NCBI RefSeq assembly: GCF_003387355.1
Contig: NZ_QUNH01000003.1
Coordinates: 374,778-438,777 of the forward strand
DNA: 64,000 bases
Origin: Winogradskyella sediminis
Lineage (GTDB): Bacteria > Bacteroidota > Bacteroidia > Flavobacteriales > Flavobacteriaceae
Direction of reading: 5' to 3'
A program made the position numbers and the translations under genes. The notes beneath the pieces are model-generated. The model was not told the origin of the DNA, did not search any database, and was given only the letters and a program-made list of their open reading frames with translations. This document shows positions 29,060 through 37,749 of this stretch, one piece after another. Positions within the stretch are counted from its first letter, which is position 1. Every line of letters begins with the position of its first letter.

Positions 29060-29195
29060 AGCCTCAAAATAAAATAGCTTCAGTTAAACCCTAACTTCTG
29101 TTAGTTAGGAACGAGTTTAATTCTCATAAGAAGAATGTCTAACTTCTTGTAAGTGTCATTAAAATTGGCAGAACCACTATTTTCGTTTTGAGGCT
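29060..29195. repeat. Branched inverted-repeat structure between convergent genes
   Basis: The outer arms AGCCTCAAAATAAAATAG (29060-29077) and CTATTTTCGTTTTGAGGCT (29177-29195) pair with one bulge and enclose two smaller hairpins. The first is TTAAAC/CCTAAC with GTTAGG/GTTTAA (29084-29120); the second is AAGAAG with CTTCTT (29128-29148). A T run follows the right arm. It may be a large bidirectional terminator for the convergent genes or a folded RNA or DNA element. Confidence 0.6.
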
Positions 29196-29198
29196 TTT

Positions 29199-29531
29199 TT
29201 ACTGCTTTAGTAAGCGCTCTAGAAAACGATACATATTTTCTTCTGTAACATCAAATGCCTCATCAGATAAAAATAAAACCTTTACATCTTCGAGTAAGAT
29301 GTCTACATCATCTTTAGCATAATTATGTTGCTCTAAACTCGTCATGATTTTCTTGATACCTTGGTAATCGTTGTCACGATTAAATTCATCATGTATATCT
29401 TGAAATGTTTGCTTATCGATTTTAGAAAGAATCATGTCTCTTTCTTCAGGAGTTTCTTTAAAATCAGAATTTGCAGCAAAAAGTAAAATGTAGGCTACGA
29501 GTTCATCTCGTGTCCAGTCGATTGTGTTCAT
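29199..29531 (-). CDS. Small helical TerB-like protein
   Basis: The 110-residue, acidic, all-helical protein begins MNTIDWTRDELVAYILLFAAN and contains SDFKETPEERDMILSKIDK. The pattern of acidic residues after the first helix resembles TerB-type domains (tellurite-resistance-associated, possibly metal-binding), but the match is loose. Its start codon lies four bases after the stop of the sulfurtransferase gene on the same strand, so the two form an operon with the sulfurtransferase first. Function is unknown. Confidence 0.55.
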   Translation of the reverse strand: MNTIDWTRDELVAYILLFAANSDFKETPEERDMILSKIDKQTFQDIHDEFNRDNDYQGIKKIMTSLEQHNYAKDDVDILLEDVKVLFLSDEAFDVTEENMYRFLERLLKQ

Positions 29532-29535
29532 TGAA

Positions 29536-30363
29536 TTAAGGTGTTAAGCTTCCATATTCTGTCCATGAACCATCATAGACAATTAAATTATTATAATTAC
29601 AAAGTGTCGCTCCTAAGGCTAAAATACAAGCCGTAATACCAGAGCCGCAACTAAAAACTATTTGAGTTTCATTTGCGACTAAAGTATTAAAGATTTTTAG
29701 AAGTTCTTTTTTAGGTTTCATTATATAACCATTAAATAATGTCGTGTAAGGTAAATTTTTTGAATTAGGAATTGTACCACGTCGCAATCCTTCCCTAGGT
29801 TCATCAACCTTACACATAAAGCGGTCTTTTGAACGTGCATCTACAATTAAAGTGTCTTCTTCAGTAATGTACTCTTGTAAACCTTTAAAATCCGTCATTA
29901 ATTGCGGCTGAAAACCAGCAATAAAATCACCTTTATCATAACAGTCTTCATTATAATTTTCAACTTGAAATCCTTTCAGTTGCCATTGCGGTAGACCTCC
30001 ATCTAAGACCGCTACATTTTTAAAGCCAAATACTTTAAACAGCCACCAAACTCTAGCACTAGAATAGATACCCTTATCATCATAAACGATAATTACGGAA
30101 TCGTTATAAATACCTAAGCCTTGAGCTTCGCTTTCAAATTGTGATTTTGAAGGTAACGTGCTCGGAAATGGAGCGGCAATATCACTAAACTTTTGTTTAA
30201 TATCAAAATACCGCGCATTGGGTATACGTATAGCAGCCGAACTGATTACCTTATTTATGGTACCATCTAGCAAAATGAGGTTACTAGCGTTATAGTGCTT
30301 TTGAAGCCATTCAACTGAAACCAAATCTGAAGTAACATCAACTAGGTCCAACGGATTATTCAT
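29536..30363 (-). CDS. Two-domain sulfurtransferase (mercaptopyruvate/thiosulfate type)
   Basis: The 275-residue protein has tandem rhodanese domains. The first is inactive and carries LVSVEWLQKHY, NARYFDIKQKFSD and the DGGLPQWQLKGF boundary motif. The second holds the active-site Cys in FSCGSGITACILALGA. The CGSGxT loop is typical of 3-mercaptopyruvate sulfurtransferases rather than thiosulfate-specific rhodaneses (CRKGVT). It transfers sulfane sulfur to a thiophilic acceptor such as thioredoxin or cyanide in the cytoplasm. Confidence 0.88.
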   Translation of the reverse strand: MNNPLDLVDVTSDLVSVEWLQKHYNASNLILLDGTINKVISSAAIRIPNARYFDIKQKFSDIAAPFPSTLPSKSQFESEAQGLGIYNDSVIIVYDDKGIYSSARVWWLFKVFGFKNVAVLDGGLPQWQLKGFQVENYNEDCYDKGDFIAGFQPQLMTDFKGLQEYITEEDTLIVDARSKDRFMCKVDEPREGLRRGTIPNSKNLPYTTLFNGYIMKPKKELLKIFNTLVANETQIVFSCGSGITACILALGATLCNYNNLIVYDGSWTEYGSLTP

Positions 30364-30471
30364 GATCTCTGTAGAATTGAATATGACACCTTAATGGGCA
30401 AATCATGTATTTCGTTTTAATTTGAATAGCATAAAGTTAAAATAATTTATCAAACTTCAATAGATAGCTTT

Positions 30472-31917
30472 TTAAGAATCTAAATCAAATGTTTCAGAAG
30501 GATTTTCGTGTGCTTCATAATTCAACATATTTTCACCATCTGCAATTATAGAACATACTGTAGCATCACCTGTGACATTCACTACCGTTCTAAACATATC
30601 TAATATTCTATCTACAGGAAATATGATGGCAATCCAAGCCGGATTTAATCCAACAGAGCTCAATACAATAATCAACATAACTAAACCTGCACTTGGTACC
30701 GCAGCTGAACCGATGGAAGCTAACGTAGCTGTTAATACTACTGTAATTTGTTGACTTATGGTTAAATCGATCATATGTAATTGCGCTAAAAATATAACAG
30801 CTACAGCTTGATACATACTTGTACCATCCATATTAACAGTGGCTCCAATAGGCAGTACAAAACTACTTATCTTTTTATCGACGCCTAAATTCTCTTCTAC
30901 ACATTCCATAGTGACAGGAAGTGTGGCAGCACTACTCGATGTTGAAAATGCTAAAGTTTGTGCTGGACTCATAGCTTTAAAGAATCCGGTATATGGTATT
31001 TTCTTAACAAATAGTTTTAAAACTAAAGGATAAATTACAAATATCATTAATATTAATCCCGCTAAAACAGTTAACGAATACCAACTTAAGCCTTTGAAAA
31101 TCTCGACAACTTTACCGATGTCATCGCCAGCCATTTTACTTACAACACCTGCAAGTAAAGCAAATACAAAAAATGGTGCACCTTGCATTACAATGTCCAC
31201 CATTTTTAAAAAGACTTCATTTATTCCGTTAACTAAGTTTAAAACTGGAAGTGATTTGTCTGAAGGTATAAATAACAGACAGACACCAAAGAATATGGCA
31301 AAAAAGATGATTTGTAACATTAAGCCATTATCGGATAAAGAATGGAAAAAATTACTAGGAACTACATCTATCAATGGTTGTAAAGGGGATGTTTCCTTAC
31401 GTTCTTCAACTGTTTCCATTTTGTCTGCAACAGCAGCTTCTTTTAATTCACTTTTGGATAATTCTGAAATTTGCTGCGCACGTTTAAAAAACTTTGGATC
31501 TTGAAGGTAGTTGATGCCATCTTTTATGTCATGGCCTTCGCTATCTGCCCAAATCTCGTAACTAATACGATTATCTATTCGGCTTTGTTCATCAATAAGT
31601 TCTCCTGGTTTAAAAACATTAACAAGTACTAATCCCAAAGAAATAGCCATAATCGTGGTAAGCAGGTAAATCCCTAAGGTCTTCCCTCCCATTCTACCTA
31701 AGCTTTTAGGATCGCCAATATTAGCTACACCACTTATAATTGAAAATAAAACCAATGGTACTGCTATAAGCTTTAATAAATTAATGAAAATAGTACCAAA
31801 AGGATCAATCCAATCTATAGTAAATTGACTCCATCCCATTGAGCTAGAAATTAAAGCCCAAATGATACCGAGTACCATTCCTATAATAATTTTCCAATGT
31901 AGTGCTAGTTTTTTCAT
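30472..31917 (-). CDS. Dicarboxylate/amino acid:cation symporter (DAACS family)
   Basis: The 481-residue GltP/GltPh-like transporter has eight hydrophobic helices and two re-entrant loops. Hallmarks are the serine-rich loop AFSTSSSAATLPVTMECVEE, the cation-binding GATVNMDGTSMYQAVAVIFLAQ, and IGSAAVPSAGLVMLIIVLSSVGL with the substrate-contacting C-terminal DRILDMFRTVVNVTGDA. It imports glutamate, aspartate or C4-dicarboxylates with Na+ or H+. A long hydrophilic insert (~130-185, EERKET...) in the extracytoplasmic loop is larger than in the E. coli protein. Confidence 0.92.
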   Translation of the reverse strand: MKKLALHWKIIIGMVLGIIWALISSSMGWSQFTIDWIDPFGTIFINLLKLIAVPLVLFSIISGVANIGDPKSLGRMGGKTLGIYLLTTIMAISLGLVLVNVFKPGELIDEQSRIDNRISYEIWADSEGHDIKDGINYLQDPKFFKRAQQISELSKSELKEAAVADKMETVEERKETSPLQPLIDVVPSNFFHSLSDNGLMLQIIFFAIFFGVCLLFIPSDKSLPVLNLVNGINEVFLKMVDIVMQGAPFFVFALLAGVVSKMAGDDIGKVVEIFKGLSWYSLTVLAGLILMIFVIYPLVLKLFVKKIPYTGFFKAMSPAQTLAFSTSSSAATLPVTMECVEENLGVDKKISSFVLPIGATVNMDGTSMYQAVAVIFLAQLHMIDLTISQQITVVLTATLASIGSAAVPSAGLVMLIIVLSSVGLNPAWIAIIFPVDRILDMFRTVVNVTGDATVCSIIADGENMLNYEAHENPSETFDLDS

Positions 31918-31980
31918 ATGTAATACTTCTATAAAGCAGGATTTTGTTGGTTTATAATTATATTTCTAATCTAAGGAGAA

Positions 31981-33051
31981 TTACCAATCTCTAGATTCTT
32001 GTCGTCGCAGCAACATGTTATCGGCTATCACTAAAGCAGCCATAGCTTCAACAATAGGCACAGCTCTTGGCACTACACAAGGGTCGTGCCTGCCTTTACC
32101 TTGCATTTCTACAATTTCACCAGCGCTATTTAAAGCATCTTGTTTTTGAATCACGGTGGCTACAGGTTTAAAAGCCACTCTAAAATAAATATCCATACCG
32201 TTAGAAATACCACCTTGGATGCCTCCAGATAAGTTCGATTTAGTACTTCCATCTTCATTAAACAAATCGTTGTGCTCACTACCTTTCATTTTAGCACCAC
32301 AAAACCCACTTCCATATTCAAAACCTTTTACGGCGTTTATAGATAGCATCGCTTTACCGAGTTCTGCATGGAGTTTATCAAAAACAGGCTCACCTAGTCC
32401 TACGGGTACATTTTGAATCACACATGTAACCGTTCCTCCAATGGTATCTCCTTGTTTTTTAATAGCTTCTACTTTTGAGATCATCTTCTCAGCTGAAGCT
32501 TCATCTGGACAACGAATAACATTTGATTCAGTTTTACTAAAATCTAAATCTTGATAAGGTTTGTCTATAAATATGTCACCTACCGAAGAGGTAAACGCAT
32601 GTATTTTAATGTTACTTAACATTTGTTTAGCAATGGCTCCTGCAACCACACGAGATGCGGTTTCGCGCGCAGAACTCCGTCCGCCACCTCTATAATCTCT
32701 AATACCGTATTTTTTATCGTAGGTATAATCAGCATGACTCGGTCGATACACATCCTTTATATGCGAATAATCTTTAGATTTTTGGTTGGTGTTATGAATT
32801 ACAAAACCAATTGGAGTGCCAGTAGTGACTCCTTCAAAAATACCAGAATAGAATTCAACTGTATCAGGCTCTTTACGTTGTGTTACAATTTTAGATTGCC
32901 CTGGTTTTCTTCGATCTAAGTCGTGCTGAATCGCTTCTAAATCGATTTTTATTCCTGAAGGACAGCCATCTATGATGCCGCCAATTGCTTTACCGTGAGA
33001 TTCACCGTAAGTGGTAAGTTTAAATAGTTTTCCGAAGGAATTTCCTGCCAT
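31981..33051 (-). CDS. aroC: Chorismate synthase
   Basis: This enzyme converts 5-enolpyruvylshikimate-3-phosphate to chorismate with reduced FMN, the last common step in aromatic amino acid synthesis. The 356-residue length is normal. All three family signatures are present: [18 protein letters not shown] near the start, [20 protein letters not shown] with the phosphate/FMN-binding Arg, and [17 protein letters not shown] at the C terminus. It lies 63 bp upstream of the symporter on the same strand but seems functionally unrelated. Confidence 0.97.
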   Translation of the reverse strand: MAGNSFGKLFKLTTYGESHGKAIGGIIDGCPSGIKIDLEAIQHDLDRRKPGQSKIVTQRKEPDTVEFYSGIFEGVTTGTPIGFVIHNTNQKSKDYSHIKDVYRPSHADYTYDKKYGIRDYRGGGRSSARETASRVVAGAIAKQMLSNIKIHAFTSSVGDIFIDKPYQDLDFSKTESNVIRCPDEASAEKMISKVEAIKKQGDTIGGTVTCVIQNVPVGLGEPVFDKLHAELGKAMLSINAVKGFEYGSGFCGAKMKGSEHNDLFNEDGSTKSNLSGGIQGGISNGMDIYFRVAFKPVATVIQKQDALNSAGEIVEMQGKGRHDPCVVPRAVPIVEAMAALVIADNMLLRRQESRDW

Positions 33052-33217
33052 GACAATTTATTTTACGCTAATGTAATTGTTATATTATAAAAATGGAAAT
33101 GACTTACCGTATTTCATGCCTTCTCTTCCAATTATCTACTTGTAAGATTAATAATGTTAAGGTAATATATAAATAACATTTTCCTCATACTTAGTTAATT
33201 ATGTGATAACTCAAATC

Positions 33218-34126
33218 ATGAAAAAAATAAGGTTCTTTGTAATACAGATCCTAAACATTGTGAAAATAAGACGAAAAATAGAAATAGCGGTCATTTCAGA
33301 TGTGCACCTTGGCACTTACGGTTGTCATGCCAAACAGTTATTAACCTACCTGAACAGCATTGAACCTAAAAAATTGATTTTAAATGGTGATATCGTAGAT
33401 ATCTGGCAATTTAAAAAACGTTATTTTCCAAAATCGCACCTTAGTGTTATTAAAAAATTAATGGATTTTGCTGCAAACGGTACCGAAGTCATCTATATCA
33501 CTGGTAATCACGATGAAATGTTACGAAAATTCGCAGAAACTGAAATAGGGAATATCTCAATTGTAAACAAACTGGTGTTAGATTTAGATGGTAAATTGGC
33601 TTGGTTTTTTCATGGTGATGTGTTTGATATTTCTATTCAAAATGCTAAATGGCTAGCAAAACTTGGTGGTTGGGGATATGATTTTCTAATTTTAATAAAC
33701 CGCTTAGCCAACTGGTTTTCTGATAAAATGGGGAAAGAGCGCTATTCGTTGTCTAAAAAGATTAAAAACAGCGTTAAAGGAGCCGTAAAGTACGTTAATG
33801 ATTTTGAAAAGGTTGCGACGGATTTAGCCATAGAAAAGGGTTATGATTATGTGGTATGTGGGCATATTCACCAACCTAAAATGGTTATTAAAAAGAATAA
33901 GTTTGGTAAAACCACTTATTTAAATTCTGGAGATTGGGTAGAGAATTTTACAGCTTTAGAATACCAGTTTAAGCGTTGGAAAATATATAATTACAACGAG
34001 GATAAGTTATCTGCCTTTTATGCCGATGAAGACATAAAGGACATGGATTTACAAGACTTAATTGCTGCCATAACTATTGTGGAACAGCCTAAGTCGGAAA
34101 AGAAAAAGAAGAAAAATAAAGACTAA
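33218..34126 (+). CDS. LpxH-like UDP-2,3-diacylglucosamine diphosphatase family metallophosphoesterase
   Basis: The protein from MKKIRFFVIQ has 302 residues; the GTG at 33203 is less likely. The calcineurin-type di-metal motifs are complete: DVHLG (SDVHLGTYGCH), GDIVDIW, GNHDE, and the distal GHIHQP with an HGDVFD between them. The family splits UDP-2,3-diacylglucosamine in lipid A synthesis or related phosphoesters. The long middle helix and Lys-rich tail (EKKKKKNKD) are typical of the Bacteroidota variant. The substrate is an inference. Confidence 0.85.
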   Translation: MKKIRFFVIQILNIVKIRRKIEIAVISDVHLGTYGCHAKQLLTYLNSIEPKKLILNGDIVDIWQFKKRYFPKSHLSVIKKLMDFAANGTEVIYITGNHDEMLRKFAETEIGNISIVNKLVLDLDGKLAWFFHGDVFDISIQNAKWLAKLGGWGYDFLILINRLANWFSDKMGKERYSLSKKIKNSVKGAVKYVNDFEKVATDLAIEKGYDYVVCGHIHQPKMVIKKNKFGKTTYLNSGDWVENFTALEYQFKRWKIYNYNEDKLSAFYADEDIKDMDLQDLIAAITIVEQPKSEKKKKKNKD

Positions 34127-34127
34127 A

Positions 34128-37058
34128 CTAAATCAGTGCTTCTTTTAAAATTGAAATAGGATGTTTGGCTATCTTCCCTGTACCATCCTTTATTTGATGT
34201 CTACAACTTGTGCCATTTGCAGCGATAACGATTTTTTCTGAAGCTTTTCTAATTGAAGGAAATAAGGTCTGTTCGCCAATAGACATACTCACTTCGTAAT
34301 GTTCCTTTTCGTAACCAAAACTACCAGCCATACCACAACAACCACTCGGAATAATTGTAACGCTATAATTTTGAGGTAAATTCAATACATCAAAACTCGA
34401 TTTCTGATTAGTTAATGCCTTTTGATGACAATGCCCATGAAACTTTATCGTCTTTGAACTCGATGTAAATTGCTCTGGCCTAATATGTCTTAATTCTATT
34501 TCTTGTTGAATAAATTCTTCAATTAAGAAGGTATGATTAGCAATAGCTTTTGCGCCTTCTTTATCATCTGCTAACCGTATGTATTCATCTTTAAATGTTA
34601 AAATAGCTGAAGGTTCAACACCTATTAATGGTGTAGTTTCCGAGATAAGTGGTTTAAATTTTGTAATGTTATCATTCGCCATTTTTTTAGCGTCTTCAAG
34701 TAGACCTTTAGATAGCATTGCACGGCCAGATTCCGAATGGGAAATTAGCGTGACTTTGTAATTTAAACGACTTAAAAGTGTAATCGTATCGATACCAACT
34801 TCAGTATCGAGGTGATTTGTAAACTCATCATTAAATAAATAAACTTCTTTAATGTAATTTTCGTCAACTCTATCATTTTTAGCGACTTGAAATTCTTTAT
34901 ATAAACTCTTTCTTGATATCAATGGTAGACTTCTTTCCTTAGCAATACCACTAATAGATTTTATAATAGAACTGGTAAAACCATTTGTAAACATAAAATT
35001 TGTAAGCCTTGGTACACGACTCGCATAACCATTAATTTTATTGTTGTAGGCAAATAATTTGGTGCGTATTGGTACTCCATTGGCTTTTTGATATTGGTAT
35101 TGAAATTCGGCTTTTAAACTCGCCACATCTACACTACTTGGACATTCACTACCACAGGCTTTACAACTCAGACATAAATCAAAAACTGCTTTTAATTCTT
35201 TATGGTTAAACCTATTTTCTTTTTCAGAATTGGTTAAAAATTCCCGTAGAGCATTTGCGCGTCCTCGCGTTGTATCTTTTTCATTTCTTGTGGCTCTATA
35301 ACTGGGACACATGGTACCACCAAATTCTGGTAATTTTCTGCAATCACCAGAGCCATTACATTTTTCAGCTTCGCGTAAAATACCTTGCGTACTAGAAAAA
35401 TCCATTAAGGTCGTAATCTTTGGTTCGCTTTTGTTAAGTTCATATCTAAAACTTTCATCCATCGGATAAGCTTCGACAATTTTACCAGGATTGAATATGT
35501 TATACGGATCGAAAGCAGATTTAATTTGTTTTAAAATAGTATAATTGGCTTCACCAACCATTAAGGGTATAAATTCCGCTCGGACAATACCATCTCCATG
35601 CTCACCTGACATTGAACCGTTATATTTCTTAACCAATAACGCCACATCTGTGGTAATGGCTCTAAATAATTTTACATCTTTCTCTTGTTTTAGATCTAAA
35701 ATAGGACGTAAATGCAGTTCACCAGCTCCTGCATGTGCATAATACACGGCATTTTGCTTGTATGAAGCCATTAAAGCAGTAAATTCAGAGATGTAGGTAT
35801 CCAAATCTTCTAAAGCCACTGCAGTGTCTTCAATACACGCTACGGCTTTTTTATCACCAATTAAATTTCCTAATAAGCCTAAACCTGCTTTTCGTAATTC
35901 TACAGCTCTATCAATTGCTTCTCCTCGTAGAATCGGTGCAGCATAGGCTAATTGAAGGGTATTTACAGCATTTAAAAATGTTTCTATAGCTACTGCTAAT
36001 TGTTCTTTAGAATGTGCTTTTAGCTCGCACATTAAAATGGCTGCTGGATTTCCTTCTACAAACTGTCGGTTAACTTGCTGAGTTTTATTGTGCTTAGTGA
36101 GGTTTAAAATCGTGTCGTCCATCATTTCACAAGTATGCAAATTATGCTGCATTACGGTTTCTACGGACTTTAAGCATTGAGCGACACTTTTAAAATGTAA
36201 CGCAATTATGGCACTTTCTGTTGGAGGTAAGTCATCGAGCTGTAAAGTGATTTCGGTGGTAAATGCTAGCGTTCCTTCACTACCAGACAACAATTGACAC
36301 ATATTAAATGATTGCGAACTCGACGTTGAAAATACTCCTGAATTTAATAACTCATCAATCGCATAACCTGTGTTTCGTCTATGAATTTCAGGTTTTGGAA
36401 AATTATCTCGAATCTGTTTCTGAACTTTTTCAGGTTTTAAGGTTTTATAAATGGTCTTATAAATAGCACCTTCTAGCGTTTCCATCTTTAGTTTTTGATG
36501 AAATTCATCCACAGATAAACTTGAAAATACCGTCTCACTTCCATCACTTAAAATGGTTTTCATTTGTAAGACTTTATCTCGAGTTACTCCGTATTGTATA
36601 GAAGTCGTACCAGACGAGTTGTTTCCTACCATACCACCAATCATACAACGATTTGAAGTCGACGTATTAGGACCAAAAAACAAACCAAACGGCTTAAGGT
36701 AATTATTCAATTCGTCCCTAACCACACCTGGCTGAACTGTAACCGTTTTTTTAGTTGTATTAATATCTATAATTCGTGTAAAATATTTAGAAACATCAAC
36801 GACAATACCATCACCAACGCATTGTCCGGCTAAAGAAGTTCCGGCAGTTCTTGGTATTAAGGAGGTGTTATAGGTCTTAGCAAACGCAATTAAAAGCTTA
36901 ATATCATTGTTGTGCTTAGGGAGTGCGACAGCCAAAGGTAATTTTCTATACACAGAAGCGTCTGTAGCGTAAAGCTTACGCATTAAATCATCAAAGAATA
37001 GTTCGCCGTCTAAGTTAGACTTTAAAGTTTGAAGTGCTTCTGTATATTTTGGTTGCAT
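34128..37058 (-). CDS. FAD-linked oxidase / Fe-S oxidoreductase fusion (D-lactate dehydrogenase-like)
   Basis: The 976-residue protein combines a GlcD-like FAD-binding half with a GlcF-like iron-sulfur half. PP-loop type FAD features are SLIPRTAGTSLAGQCVGDGIVVD and GMVGNNSSGTTSIQYG, and the C-terminal oxidase domain has GEHGDGIVRAEF. The second half has 4Fe-4S ligands in CNGSGDCRK...GTMCPSY and CLSCKACGSECPSSVD, and CCG-type motifs HGHCHQKAL and PSGCCGMAGSFGYE. It probably oxidises D-lactate or another 2-hydroxyacid and feeds electrons to the membrane quinone pool. It is a single gene. Confidence 0.87.
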   Translation of the reverse strand: MQPKYTEALQTLKSNLDGELFFDDLMRKLYATDASVYRKLPLAVALPKHNNDIKLLIAFAKTYNTSLIPRTAGTSLAGQCVGDGIVVDVSKYFTRIIDINTTKKTVTVQPGVVRDELNNYLKPFGLFFGPNTSTSNRCMIGGMVGNNSSGTTSIQYGVTRDKVLQMKTILSDGSETVFSSLSVDEFHQKLKMETLEGAIYKTIYKTLKPEKVQKQIRDNFPKPEIHRRNTGYAIDELLNSGVFSTSSSQSFNMCQLLSGSEGTLAFTTEITLQLDDLPPTESAIIALHFKSVAQCLKSVETVMQHNLHTCEMMDDTILNLTKHNKTQQVNRQFVEGNPAAILMCELKAHSKEQLAVAIETFLNAVNTLQLAYAAPILRGEAIDRAVELRKAGLGLLGNLIGDKKAVACIEDTAVALEDLDTYISEFTALMASYKQNAVYYAHAGAGELHLRPILDLKQEKDVKLFRAITTDVALLVKKYNGSMSGEHGDGIVRAEFIPLMVGEANYTILKQIKSAFDPYNIFNPGKIVEAYPMDESFRYELNKSEPKITTLMDFSSTQGILREAEKCNGSGDCRKLPEFGGTMCPSYRATRNEKDTTRGRANALREFLTNSEKENRFNHKELKAVFDLCLSCKACGSECPSSVDVASLKAEFQYQYQKANGVPIRTKLFAYNNKINGYASRVPRLTNFMFTNGFTSSIIKSISGIAKERSLPLISRKSLYKEFQVAKNDRVDENYIKEVYLFNDEFTNHLDTEVGIDTITLLSRLNYKVTLISHSESGRAMLSKGLLEDAKKMANDNITKFKPLISETTPLIGVEPSAILTFKDEYIRLADDKEGAKAIANHTFLIEEFIQQEIELRHIRPEQFTSSSKTIKFHGHCHQKALTNQKSSFDVLNLPQNYSVTIIPSGCCGMAGSFGYEKEHYEVSMSIGEQTLFPSIRKASEKIVIAANGTSCRHQIKDGTGKIAKHPISILKEALI

Positions 37059-37129
37059 AAGCGTTAAGAATGATGGGATATGAGTTATAATTTTGTCTTA
37101 AAATTAATCTAAATCATCCAATTTTGATA

Positions 37130-37137
37130 TAATTTTG
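37130..37137 (+). promoter_or_regulatory. Candidate -7 promoter box for the outer-membrane protein gene
   Basis: TAATTTTG matches TAnnTTTG and lies 62 bp before the ATG at 37200. A second equal match occurs at 37088-37095. Confidence 0.35.
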
Positions 37138-37199
37138 GTGTTATGATTAAATGCAATGTTACAGTTGCTAAAACTAAGAATTTAAAACTCAATTTTATT

Positions 37200-37682
37200 A
37201 TGAAGAAATTATTTTTATTAGGTGTATTTGCTTTAGGGTTCGCAAGTTTTTCTAGCGCACAAGAGATTGCAGAGAATGCTATTGGATTAAGATTAGGTGA
37301 TAGTGATGGCTTTGGTACTGAGATTACATACCAACGCGCACTTGGAGACAACAATAGATTGGAAGTAGATTTAGGATGGAGAAGCGGAGATAATTATGAC
37401 GGCTTTAAATTAGCAGGTTTATACCAATGGGTTTGGAATATTGAAGGAGGATTTAACTGGTATGCAGGTGCTGGTGGTGGATTAGGATCGTACAGCTACG
37501 ATAATAATGCTGGTGATGATTATAGCGATACATTTGTTTTTGTTGCTGGTGATGTAGGTATTGAATACAGCTTCGATTTTCCGTTATTATTATCCCTAGA
37601 TTTTAGACCAGAACTTGGTTTTGGTGATTATAATGATGATCTCGATTTTGATATTGCTTTAGGGATTAGATACCAATTTTAA
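37200..37682 (+). CDS. Small outer-membrane beta-barrel protein
   Basis: The 160-residue protein has a signal peptide (MKKLFLLGVFALGFASFSSA) starting at the ATG at 37200; the upstream ATG at 37143 would place a hydrophilic leader before the signal. After it come alternating strands rich in Gly, Asp and Tyr (EITYQRALGDNNRLEVDLGWR, GLYQWVWNIEGGFNWYAGAGGGLG) and a final strand ending ALGIRYQF, where terminal Phe is the outer-membrane insertion signal. It is OmpA-barrel or OmpW-like in size. Its specific function is not known. Confidence 0.8.
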   Translation: MKKLFLLGVFALGFASFSSAQEIAENAIGLRLGDSDGFGTEITYQRALGDNNRLEVDLGWRSGDNYDGFKLAGLYQWVWNIEGGFNWYAGAGGGLGSYSYDNNAGDDYSDTFVFVAGDVGIEYSFDFPLLLSLDFRPELGFGDYNDDLDFDIALGIRYQF

Positions 37683-37704
37683 AATAGTTCTAACTTTTAT
37701 ATTC

Positions 37705-37732
37705 AAAACCACCTTTAGCGAGGTGGTTTTTT
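37705..37732 (+). terminator. Rho-independent terminator
   Basis: AAAACCACCT pairs with AGGTGGTTTT around the loop TTAGCG, and a T run follows. It lies 22 bp after the outer-membrane protein gene. Confidence 0.9.
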
Positions 37733-37749
37733 GATTATTTTTAATCCCT

